Assembly: GCA_024401475.1 (NCBI GenBank)
Contig: JAKSKZ010000002.1
Coordinates: 62,001 to 126,000, forward strand
Direction: 5' to 3'
DNA: 64,000 nucleotides
DNA from: Paludibacteraceae bacterium
Lineage (GTDB): Bacteria; Bacteroidota; Bacteroidia; Bacteroidales; Paludibacteraceae
This document shows, piece after piece, positions 16,721-26,251 of the stretch. Position numbers and translations under genes: made by a program. Below the pieces are notes generated by a model that saw only the letters and a program-made list of their open reading frames with translations, had not been told where the DNA came from and did not search any database. How positions within the stretch are numbered: the stretch's first letter is position 1; the number at the start of each line of letters is the position of its first letter.

Positions 16721-16883
16721 ATACGCATCAAACTGGAACAGAGGGAGAAGCAAATCTTACAGAGACAAAGGTCTATTGCTAATATCAATTCCAAAATGAG
16801 GGAGAAAGATACTCTTTCACATTACAAAATTAAGAAATTGTTGAGAAATCAATGCAAACATGGGAGGGTTTAATGGGGGAAAT

Positions 16884-16960
16884 GCCTATTTATATAAAGC
16901 CTCGGCTTATACCCAGGGTGCCGCTTTCGCTTTGCCCTGGGTTAAGCATATTAGGCTTTC
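16884..16960. repeat. Imperfect inverted-repeat element
   Basis: The core arms acccaggg (16911-16918) and ccctgggt flank about 17 nt containing ccgctttcgctttg. Outer bases aagcct and aggctt extend the stem. The look is that of a Bacteroidales intergenic hairpin element rather than a terminator, since there is no T run. It lies just downstream of the epimerase gene. Confidence 0.55.
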
Positions 16961-17008
16961 ATCCTGTATGCCACAGAATATTTTATATTTCGTATTTATC
17001 CTTTTCCA

Positions 17009-18070
17009 TCACAACGTGCCGTAATACTGTGCATACCATTCGGCAAACTTGCGGAGGCCCGTGCGAAGAGAGGTGCTCGGCTTGAATCCGAAATCTTGCT
17101 CAAGGGCGGTCGTGTCGGCATAGGTGACAGGCACATCGCCCGGCTGCATAGGCACCAACTGCTTGTGTGCCTCGAAATCGTAGTCGGCCGGCAACACCTT
17201 GGCACGAATCAACTCCTCTTGAAGAATCGTCACGAAATCGAGCAAATTCTCGGGGTTGTTGTTACCAATGTTATAGACCTTGTATGGCGGAATAGGCAAT
17301 CCATCTTCGCCATTCTCCTTCTCAGGCGCATGTTGCATAACACGCACCACGCCTTCGACAATGTCGTCCACATAGGTGAAATCGCGCTTGCAGTTGCCGT
17401 AGTTGAAAATCTGGATGGTCTTACCCGCACGAAGTTTGTCCGTAAAGCCGAAATAGGCCATGTCGGGGCGACCTGCAGGCCCGTAAACGGTGAAGAAACG
17501 GAGACCCGTGCTCGGAATGTTATAAAGCTTGCTGTAGGCATGCGCCATCAACTCGTTGCTCTTCTTGGTGGCTGCATAGAGCGATACGGGGTTGTCCACC
17601 TTGTCGTCGGTCGAATAAGGCACCTTCTTGTTCGATCCATAGACGGAACTGGAAGAGGCATAGACCAAATGCTCCACTTCGTGATGACGACAAGCCTCCA
17701 AAATGTTGTAGAAACCGATCAAATTGGACTCGATATAGGCATCGGGGTTGGTGATGCTGTAACGCACACCTGCCTGAGCAGCCAAATTGACCACAACGGC
17801 AAACTTATGTTCAGCAAAGAGCTGGTCGATCACCGCCTTGTCGGCAATAGAGGCTTTGACGAAGGTCCAATCTCGGCCCAACGCCTCAATCTCACGCAAA
17901 CGCTCGTGCTTAATGTTTACATCGTAATAGTCGGTAATGCTATCGACACCCACCACTTTGATATCGCTCACATCGTGAAACAAACGCTTCACCAAATTGC
18001 TTCCGATAAAACCGGCAGCACCCGTCACCAAAACGGTCTTGCCTGAAAGAGATATATTTGATTGTAACAT
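17009..18070 (-). CDS. UDP-glucuronate 4-epimerase-like SDR
   Basis: A 353-residue extended short-chain dehydrogenase/epimerase. The NAD site is VTGAAGFIGSNLVKRL, the catalytic set is YASSSSVYG with YAATKKSNE (YxxxK), and RFFTVYGPAGRPDMAYF is typical of CapI/LpsL-type UDP-glucuronate epimerases that supply UDP-galacturonate for capsule and LPS. The neighbour ugd at 19490-20821 would make its substrate, UDP-glucuronate. It is the last gene of the ugd-manC-epimerase run; 58 nt separate it from manC. Confidence 0.85.
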   Translation of the reverse strand: MLQSNISLSGKTVLVTGAAGFIGSNLVKRLFHDVSDIKVVGVDSITDYYDVNIKHERLREIEALGRDWTFVKASIADKAVIDQLFAEHKFAVVVNLAAQAGVRYSITNPDAYIESNLIGFYNILEACRHHEVEHLVYASSSSVYGSNKKVPYSTDDKVDNPVSLYAATKKSNELMAHAYSKLYNIPSTGLRFFTVYGPAGRPDMAYFGFTDKLRAGKTIQIFNYGNCKRDFTYVDDIVEGVVRVMQHAPEKENGEDGLPIPPYKVYNIGNNNPENLLDFVTILQEELIRAKVLPADYDFEAHKQLVPMQPGDVPVTYADTTALEQDFGFKPSTSLRTGLRKFAEWYAQYYGTL

Positions 18071-18128
18071 ATTTTTCTGAATTAAAAATCAATTTCGTAG
18101 AGGCGTCCCCATGGGGCGTCACAAGAAG

Positions 18129-19400
18129 TCAGAAGACTACTGTCTCAATAAGGGAGAGGGCCGTTTGTGCAGTAAGGCCATACGATGTTCCTTGGGCAAA
18201 TGAGAGGACGTCGCCAGCCTTGACAGACTGTGCCTTACCATTGATGGTTGCCACACCTTCGCCCGAAAGGATGGTCCATACTCTACTCTTCTCCGCTTGA
18301 CATTGGGAATCCATCTGACCGCCAGCTTTCATATTGAGTTTGAGCGTTTTGCTACCTGACTGCACATCTAATACATGGTATTCGCCCCACGACTTCTCGG
18401 CAAACATGATGGGTTGGTCGAGATGATCCACATAGGGTTTGATGGCACTGCTCTGCTCTATCTCGCTGACCAAGATTCCCTCGGCACTGGCACTGACAAT
18501 GACATCCTTCAAGCCCATGCAAAGCACCGGAACATCCAACTCGTTGATGACATGCACATTCTGGCATTGATCATTGAGAATCGCTTTACCCATCGTCGGC
18601 TCATCCATGGCCTCAACCAACGTGTTCCAAGTACCCAAGTCTTTCCATTGGCCCCTGAAACGCATCACGGCAATGCTCTTCTCATGCTCCACGACGGCAT
18701 AGTCGAAACTAATCTTCGTAAGCGTTTCGTATTTAGCAAAAAGGTCGTTATAATCGGTGAAATCGATCAATTCGTGGGCCCGATTCAAGACATAACCCAA
18801 CTTGTAGGCGAAGACACCTCCGTTCCAGAGAGCACCTTCGGCAATGTACTGCTTAGCCACCTCCTCCGTCGGTTTCTCCTTAAAGGTACGCACCACGCTG
18901 ACTTGCTCTTTCCCTTCAGGAATGATGTAGCCATACTTCTCGCTCGGATAGGTTGGCTCGATGCCCATCAAGGTAAGATTGGCAGTGCCCTTTTCGGCCA
19001 AATCGCTCAACTGCTTGAGTGCTGCAAAATAGTCATCCTCGACATAGGGGTCGACAGGACAAACCACCACCGCCTCATCCTCGCGAACGCCCATCACATC
19101 ATGGAGATAGGCCGTAGCCAAAGCAATGGCTGGGAAGGTATCCCTACGACATGGCTCCACGCTGATGCCCACCGCATTGCCCAACTGGTTGTGAATGGCA
19201 CTGACCTGCGTCTCAGACGTGGCAATCGTCACCTTGGAATTGGCATCCACCTTGCAAATCTGACGATAGACGCGCTGAACCATCGATTCATAATCGCCTG
19301 TCTCCGTCTTGAATATCTTGATGAACTGTTTGGAACGAATATCGTTGCTTAGCGGCCAAAGGCGTTTGCCTGAGCCACCGGATAATAGAACAATCTGCAT
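18129..19400 (-). CDS. manC: Mannose-1-phosphate guanylyltransferase
   Basis: A 423-residue nucleotidyltransferase with SGGSGKRLWPLS at the N-terminus, SKQFIKIF, EPCRRDTFPAIALA, FKEKPTEEVAKQYI and WNGGVFAYKL, as in ManC enzymes that make GDP-mannose. A short cupin-type segment follows at the C-terminus (SWGEYHVLDVQSGSKTLKLN, then KSRVWTILSGEGVATINGK), shorter than a full mannose-6-phosphate isomerase domain. It supplies GDP-mannose for surface glycans. An 89-nt gap containing a hairpin repeat separates it from ugd upstream. Confidence 0.85.
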   Translation of the reverse strand: MQIVLLSGGSGKRLWPLSNDIRSKQFIKIFKTETGDYESMVQRVYRQICKVDANSKVTIATSETQVSAIHNQLGNAVGISVEPCRRDTFPAIALATAYLHDVMGVREDEAVVVCPVDPYVEDDYFAALKQLSDLAEKGTANLTLMGIEPTYPSEKYGYIIPEGKEQVSVVRTFKEKPTEEVAKQYIAEGALWNGGVFAYKLGYVLNRAHELIDFTDYNDLFAKYETLTKISFDYAVVEHEKSIAVMRFRGQWKDLGTWNTLVEAMDEPTMGKAILNDQCQNVHVINELDVPVLCMGLKDVIVSASAEGILVSEIEQSSAIKPYVDHLDQPIMFAEKSWGEYHVLDVQSGSKTLKLNMKAGGQMDSQCQAEKSRVWTILSGEGVATINGKAQSVKAGDVLSFAQGTSYGLTAQTALSLIETVVF

Positions 19401-19460
19401 GATTTTAATTTCGTTATTTTATAATGATGGGAACCGTGAAAAAAGGCAACCGTGAAAAAA

Positions 19461-19485
19461 GGGCAACCACAAGGGTTGCCCCTAC
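19461..19485. repeat. Hairpin repeat type C, copy 2
   Basis: Identical over 25 nt to the copy at 14659-14683, with arms GGGCAACC and GGTTGCCC around a short loop. Two degraded partial copies (ggcaaccgtgaaaaaa) stand immediately before it at about 19430-19460. It lies between ugd and manC, a few bases after the ugd stop. Confidence 0.75.
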
Positions 19486-19489
19486 GGGA

Positions 19490-20821
19490 TTAATCCCGAC
19501 GGAAAATATCGCGGGTATATACTTTATCCTTCACATCGTCGAGACAAGCGTCGAAACGGTTGGCAAGGATGGCTTGCGACTTTGATTTGAACTCGTCCAA
19601 GTTGTTGACCACCTTGCTGCCGAAGAAGGTTGAGCCATCTTCCAAAGTTGGCTCGTAGATGATAACCGTCGCACCCTTCGCCTTGATACGCTTCATTACA
19701 CCTTGGATGGAGCTTTGACGGAAATTGTCGGAATTACTCTTCATGGTCAAACGATAAACACCGATGACACACTCATTTTCACGTTGAGCAGAATAATCCA
19801 ACGAATTGTTATAATCGTAATATCCAGCCATTTTCAAAACTTGGTCGGCAATGAAATCCTTACGAGTACGGTTGCTGTCAACGATGGCACGGATCAAATC
19901 CTCAGGCACATCCTGGTAGTTGGCCAACAACTGCTTGGTATCCTTAGGCAAACAATAGCCTCCATAACCGAAAGATGGGTTGTTGTAGTGGCTACCGATG
20001 CGAGGATCAAGACCCACACCTTGGATGATGGCCTGCGAATCCAAACCTTTCACCTCTGCGTAGGTATCCAACTCATTGAAATAAGAGACGCGAAGAGCCA
20101 AATAGGTGTTGGCGAAGAGTTTCACAGCCTCGGCCTCCTTCATGCCCATGAACAATGTATCGACATCCTTCTTGATGGCTCCCTCTTGAAGCAACTCGGC
20201 AAAGAGATGAGCCGCCTCCACCAAGTTCGTTCCTCCGATCTCACGGATGGCATCATTTTCAACACAATCCAATTGATCGGAAATCTTAGGGAAACCAACG
20301 ATGATACGGCTTGGATAGAGATTGTCGTACAAAGCCTTGCTCTCACGAAGAAACTCTGGAGAGAACAAAAGGTTGAACTTTTTGCCCTTCAAGGCAGGAT
20401 CGTTTCTAAAGCGATCGACATATTTCACATACAATGAACGAGTATAACCCACAGGGATAGTACTCTTGATGACCATCACTGCATCCGGATTGACAGAGAG
20501 GACAAGGTCGATTACCTCCTCCACGTGAGTCGTGTCGAAATAATTCTTTACAGTATCGTAGTTTGTTGGTGCCGCAATCACCACGAAGTCGGCATCGGCA
20601 TAGGCCTTGGCTCCATCCAAAGTAGCAGTCAAGTTCAACTCCTTCTCTGCCAAATACTTCTCGATATAATCGTCTTGGATAGGCGACTTGCGGTTGTTAA
20701 TCAACTCCACCTTTTCTGGTACTACGTCAACAGCCGTCACTTGATGGTGCTGACTCAAAAGTGTTGCGATGCTCAAGCCTACATAGCCTGTTCCAGCCAC
20801 AGCAATCTTAACGTCTTTCAT
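19490..20821 (-). CDS. ugd: UDP-glucose 6-dehydrogenase
   Basis: A nucleotide-sugar dehydrogenase of about 443 residues. The NAD-binding start is [18 protein letters not shown], the middle has [23 protein letters not shown] and PSRIIVG, and the catalytic cysteine is in [15 protein letters not shown]. It oxidises UDP-glucose to UDP-glucuronate, which the epimerase at 17009-18070 can use. The ATG at 20819-20821 is preferred; another ATG three codons upstream is also possible. Single-domain arrangement and length are normal. UDP-ManNAc dehydrogenase is less likely given the sequence pattern. Confidence 0.88.
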   Translation of the reverse strand: MKDVKIAVAGTGYVGLSIATLLSQHHQVTAVDVVPEKVELINNRKSPIQDDYIEKYLAEKELNLTATLDGAKAYADADFVVIAAPTNYDTVKNYFDTTHVEEVIDLVLSVNPDAVMVIKSTIPVGYTRSLYVKYVDRFRNDPALKGKKFNLLFSPEFLRESKALYDNLYPSRIIVGFPKISDQLDCVENDAIREIGGTNLVEAAHLFAELLQEGAIKKDVDTLFMGMKEAEAVKLFANTYLALRVSYFNELDTYAEVKGLDSQAIIQGVGLDPRIGSHYNNPSFGYGGYCLPKDTKQLLANYQDVPEDLIRAIVDSNRTRKDFIADQVLKMAGYYDYNNSLDYSAQRENECVIGVYRLTMKSNSDNFRQSSIQGVMKRIKAKGATVIIYEPTLEDGSTFFGSKVVNNLDEFKSKSQAILANRFDACLDDVKDKVYTRDIFRRD

Positions 20822-21034
20822 TTCTCGCATAATTCAATAAGGCAAAAAATATTTTCTAATTTCTTTAATATTCACGCTTTACGACAAGGGGATTCTCACC
20901 ATGCCACATTCTGCCATCCACCATCAAGGAGAGATTTTTAGAATTCGAAATAGCGGCGGTCTAAGATTAAGTGGATGCTATATTCTTACCGAATCGTACG
21001 ACACCCCATTCCCCGGCCTAAATTGTATATTCTA

Positions 21035-21042
21035 CAAAGATA
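21035..21042 (-). promoter_or_regulatory. -7 box, ugd operon
   Basis: Minus-strand TATCTTTG matches the TAnnTTTG consensus. No good -33 TTTG is seen at the expected distance, so the site is tentative. Start of transcription would be near 21028. Confidence 0.42.
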
Positions 21043-21137
21043 GAAATTATCGGTTTGATTAAGAATAAAATACCCAACAAAATCAACTATTCGGCTGATT
21101 ATAGCAAATTCTCCTTTCCATTTTTGTCCGAAAATGA

Positions 21138-21145
21138 TAACTTTG
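21138..21145 (+). promoter_or_regulatory. -7 box, proB operon
   Basis: TAACTTTG matches the TAnnTTTG consensus and lies 51 nt before the proB ATG. A TTTG at 21123-21126 is closer than the usual spacing, so the -33 element is weak. It is the best promoter candidate for the proB-proA-argF' run. Confidence 0.5.
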
Positions 21146-21196
21146 CGTATTTTTCGGGAAATAGTAGTCCTGATTTAGGATAAAATTCAAAATAAG

Positions 21197-22276
21197 ATGC
21201 AAAACAAAAGGATTGCGATTAAGATAGGTAGCAATGTGTTGACGAAGAAGAACGGCACATTGGATTATACAAGAATGTCTGCTTTGGTGGACCAAATTGC
21301 CGAACTACACAACAGAGGCGTGGAGATCATCCTCATCTCTTCGGGTGCAGTGGCAGCTGGCCGTTCTAAAGTTCAAGCTGACAAGCTCGACGCCGTCTCG
21401 GCCCGCCAACTCTTCTCAGCCATAGGCCAAGCGGAACTCATCAACCGCTACCACATGCTCTTCACCGACAACGGTATCACTTGCGGTCAGGTACTCACCA
21501 CCAAGGAGAGCCTCGGAACTCGCGGTCACTACCTCAACCAACGCAACTGCATGATGGTGATGATCGAACATGGCGTGATTCCTATCGTCAACGAAAACGA
21601 CACCATCTCTGTGACAGAATTGATGTTTACCGACAATGACGAACTCTCAGGCTTGGTGGCCACGATGATGGATGCTGAGAAACTCATCATCCTCAGCAAC
21701 ATTGACGGTATCTATAACGGTAACCCGAATGACCCGGAGTCTTCGGTTATCCGCGAAGTTCTGCCAGGCAAACGCGACCTTTCCGCCTACATTCAAACAG
21801 GCAAATCAACCTACGGACGCGGCGGTATGCAGACAAAGACCAATATCGCCAGCAAGGTGGCCGACGAAGGCTTGGAGGTCATCATCGCCAACGGAAAGAG
21901 AGACAACATCCTCATCGACCTAATGGACAACGAGAAGGATACGGTATGCACACGCTTCGTGGCTTCGCCAGAGCCCGTTTCCAGCGTGAAGAAATGGATT
22001 GCCCACAGCGAAGGCTTCGCCAAAGGCGAGATACACTTAGACGGCCCTGCTTCAAAGGCAATGCTCGACGAAGAGGCAGCCAACTCCGTTTTGATGGTGG
22101 GTGTGACCAGCATCAACGGTAATTTCGAGAAGGACGACATCGTGAAAATCTTCGATGAAAAGGGCAATCAGATTGGTGTCGGAAAGACTCAATATAGCAG
22201 TACAGAAGCCCTCGGCATGATGGGCAAGAAGGGCGAAAAACCAATCGTCCACTACGATTATTTATATTTGTTGTAA
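21197..22276 (+). CDS. proB: Glutamate 5-kinase
   Basis: A 359-residue amino-acid kinase that phosphorylates glutamate in the first step of proline synthesis. It starts [17 protein letters not shown], has [32 protein letters not shown] and [11 protein letters not shown], followed by [20 protein letters not shown] domain occupies the C-terminal 80 or so residues, as in full-length enzymes. It heads a proB-proA-argF' operon typical of Bacteroidales; proA follows after 35 nt. Confidence 0.95.
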   Translation: MQNKRIAIKIGSNVLTKKNGTLDYTRMSALVDQIAELHNRGVEIILISSGAVAAGRSKVQADKLDAVSARQLFSAIGQAELINRYHMLFTDNGITCGQVLTTKESLGTRGHYLNQRNCMMVMIEHGVIPIVNENDTISVTELMFTDNDELSGLVATMMDAEKLIILSNIDGIYNGNPNDPESSVIREVLPGKRDLSAYIQTGKSTYGRGGMQTKTNIASKVADEGLEVIIANGKRDNILIDLMDNEKDTVCTRFVASPEPVSSVKKWIAHSEGFAKGEIHLDGPASKAMLDEEAANSVLMVGVTSINGNFEKDDIVKIFDEKGNQIGVGKTQYSSTEALGMMGKKGEKPIVHYDYLYLL

Positions 22277-22311
22277 AAACGGGGAGAGAGAACCCCATAA
22301 ATTATAGACCT

Positions 22312-23559
22312 ATGGAGACTTTGGAAGTATTCAAAAAGGTGAAGGCCGCCACTCGCGCCCTCAACCTGATCGAGAAAGAGACGATAGACAAGGTGCTACT
22401 CGCCTTGGCTGACGAAACGGAGGCCCAATGTGATGCCATCCTCAAGGAGAATCAAAAAGATCTTGACAAGATGGACAAGGCCAATCCGATGTATGACCGT
22501 TTGATGTTGACTAAAGAACGTATCGCAGGCATCGCATCTGACATCCGCAACGTGGCCAAACTTCCGTCACCGCTCGGTCGCACACTGGCTCAACGCACAT
22601 TGGCCAATGGCTTGCAAATCTCTAAGATAAGCGTTCCTTTCGGCGTTATCGGCATCGTATATGAGGCTCGTCCGAATGTGACTTTCGATGTTTTCTCGCT
22701 CTGCTTCAAAACAGGCAACGCCTGCATATTGAAGGGCGGAACGGACGCTTACTGCTCCAACTCGGCCATCATCAAGGTTATTCATTCCGTTTTGGACAAA
22801 TTCGGCATCTGCAACGACATCGTAGCTCTGCTCCCTGCCGGCCGCGAGGCAACTGGCGACCTACTCAACGCTGTTGACTATGTGGACCTCATCATCCCTC
22901 GCGGAAGTTCCAACCTCATCAACTTCGTACGCCAAAACGCCAAGGTGCCAGTGATCGAAACAGGCGCCGGCATTTGCCACACTTATTTCGATGAAACGGG
23001 CGATTTGAAGAAAGGAGCCGACATCATCTTCAACGGAAAGACTCGTCGCGTGAGCGTTTGCAACGCCCTCGACTGCGTCATCATCAACGAGAAACGACTC
23101 CTCGACCTTCCTGCCCTATGCGAACGTTTGGCAACAAAGAATGTGATCATCTATGCCGATGTGAAAGCATACACCGTATTGGACGGCAAATATCCAACAG
23201 CGCTTTTGAAGAAAGCTACGGAAGAGAGCTTTGGTACAGAATTCCAAGATTACAAACTCGCCATTAAAACGGTGGCAAACATCGAAGAGGCTTTGGCGCA
23301 CATCGAAAAGTTCAGCTCTAAACATAGCGAGGCCATCGTCAGCGAGGACGAGGTAAGCATCGCAAAATTCGACAAAATGGTGGATGCAGCTTGCGTCTAT
23401 ACCAACGCCCCTACTTCATGGACGGACGGAGCTCAATTCGGACTCGGTGCCGAAATCGGCATCTCCACCCAAAAGATGCACGCCCGCGGCCCTATGGCTT
23501 TGGACGAGATAACCACCTACAAGTGGATTATCAAGGGTAATGGACAAATGCGTTCGTAA
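22312..23559 (+). CDS. proA: Gamma-glutamyl phosphate reductase
   Basis: A 415-residue aldehyde-dehydrogenase-fold enzyme that reduces glutamyl 5-phosphate to the semialdehyde with NADPH. It has [29 protein letters not shown], the catalytic-cysteine region [17 protein letters not shown], and the C-terminal [19 protein letters not shown]. Length and motif order are normal. It stands between proB (35-nt gap) and argF' (52-nt gap). Confidence 0.95.
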   Translation: METLEVFKKVKAATRALNLIEKETIDKVLLALADETEAQCDAILKENQKDLDKMDKANPMYDRLMLTKERIAGIASDIRNVAKLPSPLGRTLAQRTLANGLQISKISVPFGVIGIVYEARPNVTFDVFSLCFKTGNACILKGGTDAYCSNSAIIKVIHSVLDKFGICNDIVALLPAGREATGDLLNAVDYVDLIIPRGSSNLINFVRQNAKVPVIETGAGICHTYFDETGDLKKGADIIFNGKTRRVSVCNALDCVIINEKRLLDLPALCERLATKNVIIYADVKAYTVLDGKYPTALLKKATEESFGTEFQDYKLAIKTVANIEEALAHIEKFSSKHSEAIVSEDEVSIAKFDKMVDAACVYTNAPTSWTDGAQFGLGAEIGISTQKMHARGPMALDEITTYKWIIKGNGQMRS

Positions 23560-23611
23560 TACAGAAACACCCAAATTCTTCGATTAAAAGGTAATAAAAA
23601 AGATATTTATC

Positions 23612-24568
23612 ATGAGGACTTTAATGACAGCCCAAGATTTGGGCGATTTGAACAAGGCTGTTCAAGAGGCCTTGGAGGTAAAGAAAAACCGATTCGGCTA
23701 CAAACACCTCGGTGAGAACAAGACGCTCCTTTGCGTATTCTTCAACAATAGCCTTCGTACGCGTCTCAGCACACAAAAGGCTGGTATGAACTTGGGCATG
23801 AACACCATCGTGCTCGACGTAAACCAAGGTGCTTGGAAATTGGAGACCGAGCGTGGTGTCATCATGGACGGAGACAAGTCGGAGCACTTGTTGGAGGCCA
23901 TCCCTGTCATGGCATCGTTCTGCGACATCATCGGTGTTCGTTCTTTCGCTCGCTTCGAGAACAAGGAATTCGACTATCAAGAGACGATTTTGAACCAATT
24001 CATCAAATATTCTGGCAAGCCAGTATTCAGTATGGAGTCTGCAACGGTTCACCCATTGCAAGCATTTGCCGACCTCATCACCATCGAGGAGCACAAGAAG
24101 GTGGCTCGTCCGAAAGTGGTGTTGACTTGGGCACCTCACCCACGCGCTCTTCCGCAAGCCGTTCCTAACTCATTTGCCGACTTTATGAACGAGGCCAACG
24201 TTGACTTCGTCATCACCCACCCTAAGGGCTACGAATTGGATCCTAAATTCGTTCGTGGAGCAAAAGTAGAGTACGATCAAGATAAGGCTTTGGAAGGCGC
24301 TGATTTCGTCTATGCAAAGAACTGGTCAGCCTATATGGATCCTAACTACGGACAAATCCTTAGCAAGGATATGAACTGGACCATCAGCACAGAGAAGATG
24401 GCGTTGACAAACAACGGTAAATTCATGCACTGCTTGCCTGTTCGTCGTAACATGATTGTTACGGATGACGTAATCGAGAGTGCAAACTCACTTGTCATCC
24501 CTGAGGCTGCCAACCGTGAGATTTCCGCAGAAACAGTCATCAAGAGATTGTTGGAAGACAATTTCTGA
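23612..24568 (+). CDS. argF': N-succinylornithine carbamoyltransferase
   Basis: A 318-residue transcarbamylase of the Bacteroidetes type that carbamoylates N-succinyl-L-ornithine in arginine synthesis. The carbamoyl-phosphate loop is NNSLRTRLSTQKAGMNLGMN, with NQGAWKLETERGVIMDG after it and FMHCLPVRRNMIVTDDVIES near the C-terminus. Residue 90, which helps decide succinyl versus acetyl specificity, is serine here (DGDKSEHLL) where the Bacteroides fragilis enzyme has proline. A serine there is compatible with succinylornithine. A strong terminator follows at 24591-24630. Confidence 0.9.
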   Translation: MRTLMTAQDLGDLNKAVQEALEVKKNRFGYKHLGENKTLLCVFFNNSLRTRLSTQKAGMNLGMNTIVLDVNQGAWKLETERGVIMDGDKSEHLLEAIPVMASFCDIIGVRSFARFENKEFDYQETILNQFIKYSGKPVFSMESATVHPLQAFADLITIEEHKKVARPKVVLTWAPHPRALPQAVPNSFADFMNEANVDFVITHPKGYELDPKFVRGAKVEYDQDKALEGADFVYAKNWSAYMDPNYGQILSKDMNWTISTEKMALTNNGKFMHCLPVRRNMIVTDDVIESANSLVIPEAANREISAETVIKRLLEDNF

Positions 24569-24590
24569 TTAGAGGCAACCTAAAAAATTG

Positions 24591-24630
24591 AGAGGTGAAA
24601 GCTGGTTACAGTTTTCACCTCTTGTTTTTT
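24591..24630 (+). terminator. Rho-independent terminator after argF'
   Basis: The arms gaggtgaaa and ttttcacctc form a stem with a loop of about 10 nt, followed by ttgtttttt. It ends the proB-proA-argF' operon. Confidence 0.85.
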
Positions 24631-24718
24631 CAACAACATTGGAGTTATTTCAAATCAATTTCGTCTCATTTGTCGGCAAATTGGTCTATTGCCGTAACCG
24701 ATTATTAAAATATATTTC

Positions 24719-24726
24719 TATTTTTG
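24719..24726 (+). promoter_or_regulatory. -7 box before the GlsB-type gene
   Basis: TATTTTTG matches the TAnnTTTG consensus and lies about 75 nt before the start codon. No well-placed -33 TTTG is seen. Confidence 0.4.
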
Positions 24727-24800
24727 TAAGGGTTCAGTCAGAGATTTTACTCTTGACAAAGATTTAAAGGATATAGTAATAACTGTTAAAAATAATAGAG

Positions 24801-25040
24801 ATGGGTATAATCTTATCAATCATTATTGGTTGCGTTGCAGGTTATGCAGGCAGCAAGTTGTTTTCAGGATCAAGTAATGGTCTTTTAATGAATCTAATCA
24901 TCGGTATCATCGGTGGTTGTGTAGGTAACTTTGTATTTGGTCTATTGGGCATTGGCGGAGACAGCATCGTTTGGGCGTTGATTTCGGCTACAATTGGTGC
25001 AGTCATTCTCCTTTGGCTCATTTCACTGATAAAGAAATAA
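24801..25040 (+). CDS. GlsB/YeaQ/YmgE-type stress membrane protein
   Basis: A 79-residue, almost wholly hydrophobic protein with three membrane segments and glycine-rich turns: IIGCVAGYAGSKLFSG, LIIGIIGGCVGNFVFG and ALISATIGAVILLWLI. This is the pattern of the GlsB/YeaQ/YmgE family of small envelope-stress proteins. It is a single-gene unit, with terminators before (24591-24630) and after (25079-25110). Confidence 0.85.
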   Translation: MGIILSIIIGCVAGYAGSKLFSGSSNGLLMNLIIGIIGGCVGNFVFGLLGIGGDSIVWALISATIGAVILLWLISLIKK

Positions 25041-25078
25041 GAAAAACACAAAAAACGAACAAGAGACTATTTTTTACA

Positions 25079-25110
25079 AGGCGACTTTTCTGAGAGGTCG
25101 CCTTTTTTTA
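25079..25110 (+). terminator. Terminator after the GlsB-type gene
   Basis: The arms aggcgac and gtcgcct flank a loop of about 11 nt and are followed by seven T bases on the plus strand. Confidence 0.85.
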
Positions 25111-25119
25111 TTAGATAAC

Positions 25120-25160
25120 AAAAAAATGGCAGCTCCCACAATAGAGCGCTGCCATCATTG
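25120..25160 (-). terminator. Terminator after the DUF4384 gene
   Basis: On the minus strand the arms atggcagc and gctgccat form a stem followed by a T run (the aaaaaa at 25121-25126). It serves the leftward gene at 25182-26057 and faces the plus-strand terminator at 25079-25110. Confidence 0.8.
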
Positions 25161-25181
25161 TTTTTTTACCGACAATCTATT

Positions 25182-26057
25182 TTACTTGCTGACCGACAAA
25201 TTCTTTACATACAATCCAACTGGATATGTAGAGGCTTGCTTAACTCTGTTATCTTTCAAATACTTATTAACGATACGAAGATCGTAGGGTTCTTCCGTCG
25301 CAATCAAAACCATACGCTCCTGACCAGCAGGCTCCGTGAACTCGATAGGGAAATCAATCAAGTCAATCGTGCTCTCTGCAGGAATGAGCAAATGGGCCAT
25401 CGTCTGTGCATCATCCATCGGAAGACAGACGTATGTATCACCGTTAGAATCCATATCCAACACATTTACATACATTGGCTTATCACCGCTATTCTTTACT
25501 CGGAAAATAGCCTGGCCACCGATTTTAGCCTCATTTTGAATATCTCTATTCCCTTCTCTCTCCACCAACTCAAATGAAATGGCATAATCAGTTTTCTGAT
25601 TAGTGGCTCCTTTCAAACTGGTGCCGTTCATCTTGGCAAAGAGCGATTTTGCAATGTCGTTCTCAACAATGTCACCACGATAAGTACAACCGGCAGCCTC
25701 GTGGCTGATACGGTCTGCACCTCCGTTAAACATCGATTTCATCGCATGATTAAAGAATTGCGACGTCACATTCTGCTGTTTCCCCTTTAACTCGTCTATC
25801 AAGACCGACAGTGTTTTTGCCGAACTTTGAGGAATGGAGTACATCTTCTCCCCTTTCTTATCCAACAAAGTCAACGATGAATTTTGTCCGATTCGAATCA
25901 CATCATTTGACGACAAAACATCACGTTTTTTCAATCTGCTCCACTCACTTCCCTTTTGCACCTCCGCCGTACCTGTTGAAGAATAGACATAGATGTCTTG
26001 TGCATGGAGCACACAACAGAAAAGAGAGGTCAAAAGCGTTATTGCTATCTTTTTCAT
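25182..26057 (-). CDS. Secreted DUF4384 protein
   Basis: A 291-residue exported protein. A signal peptide (KKIAITLLTSLFCCVLHAQ) is followed by an SH3-like or FecR-like N-terminal part (VYSSTGTAEVQKGSEWSRLK) and a C-terminal DUF4384 domain with VNVLDMDSNGDTYVCLPMDD and ERMVLIATEEPYDLR. DUF4384 domains occur in periplasmic proteins of unknown role, often with peptidase or kinase partners, neither of which is here. It is monocistronic, with a terminator downstream and a -7 box at 26121-26128. Confidence 0.75.
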   Translation of the reverse strand: MKKIAITLLTSLFCCVLHAQDIYVYSSTGTAEVQKGSEWSRLKKRDVLSSNDVIRIGQNSSLTLLDKKGEKMYSIPQSSAKTLSVLIDELKGKQQNVTSQFFNHAMKSMFNGGADRISHEAAGCTYRGDIVENDIAKSLFAKMNGTSLKGATNQKTDYAISFELVEREGNRDIQNEAKIGGQAIFRVKNSGDKPMYVNVLDMDSNGDTYVCLPMDDAQTMAHLLIPAESTIDLIDFPIEFTEPAGQERMVLIATEEPYDLRIVNKYLKDNRVKQASTYPVGLYVKNLSVSK

Positions 26058-26120
26058 TGTCCTAATATTTTGTGGGATAATCCCGTTGAACTTCTGTTTT
26101 ATGGTAAAAACCTATATTAT

Positions 26121-26128
26121 CAAAGTTA
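26121..26128 (-). promoter_or_regulatory. -7 box before the DUF4384 gene
   Basis: Minus-strand TAACTTTG matches the consensus and lies about 64 nt upstream of the start codon. The nearest TTTG (26141-26144) is closer than the usual spacing, so confidence is moderate. Confidence 0.42.
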
Positions 26129-26251
26129 CAATAATCTTACCAAAAAGAAAAGGAGCACAAACTTTTTTAGGATTTTTTGAATCATCATACAATTACAGGT
26201 CACTAAAAAAGCGAACAGGCAGAGAGACTTCTCCGCCCACCCACTAAAAAT

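Larger units (their letters stand above)
16603..17008. other. Non-coding spacer with two repeat elements
   Basis: About 400 nt between the second ATPase module and the epimerase. It contains repeat A copy 3 (16679-16720) and a long imperfect hairpin (16884-16960). A minus-strand -7-like box TAATTTTG lies at 16825-16832 with a TTTG 22 nt upstream (16855-16858), a possible promoter for the module with a leader of about 220 nt. I see no credible gene; an open plus-strand frame here runs through the hairpin element. Confidence 0.5.
20831..21196. other. Divergent promoter region between ugd and proB
   Basis: A 366-nt spacer between the leftward ugd operon and rightward proB. It holds a -7 box for each direction (21035-21042 minus, 21138-21145 plus). 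The ugd leader would be about 200 nt long. I see no upxY/upxZ-type antitermination gene and no credible small gene here. Confidence 0.6.

Noticed and set aside
16852..17085. Plus-strand frame of 77 codons between the ATPase module and the epimerase
   Set aside because: It runs through an inverted-repeat element and into the 3' end of the epimerase gene; no credible protein.
17096..18046. Long open frame (316 codons) on the plus strand opposite the epimerase gene
   Set aside because: It mirrors a strongly recognisable epimerase on the other strand; its composition is an antisense by-product and it matches no family.
18101..18120. Palindrome around ccccatgggg between manC and the epimerase as a possible terminator or operator
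   Set aside because: Only the central 10 bases are self-complementary and there is no T run; most likely a degraded repeat.
18375..19352. Long open frame (325 codons) on the plus strand opposite manC
   Set aside because: ManC motifs on the minus strand are clear; the antisense frame has histidine- and leucine-rich shadow composition.
19703..20437. Long plus-strand frame opposite ugd
   Set aside because: Antisense shadow of a well-supported gene.
20831..21196. UpxY/UpxZ-type capsule antitermination genes or an invertible promoter before ugd
   Set aside because: No gene of that type and no inverted-repeat pair of the invertible-promoter kind was found in the spacer.
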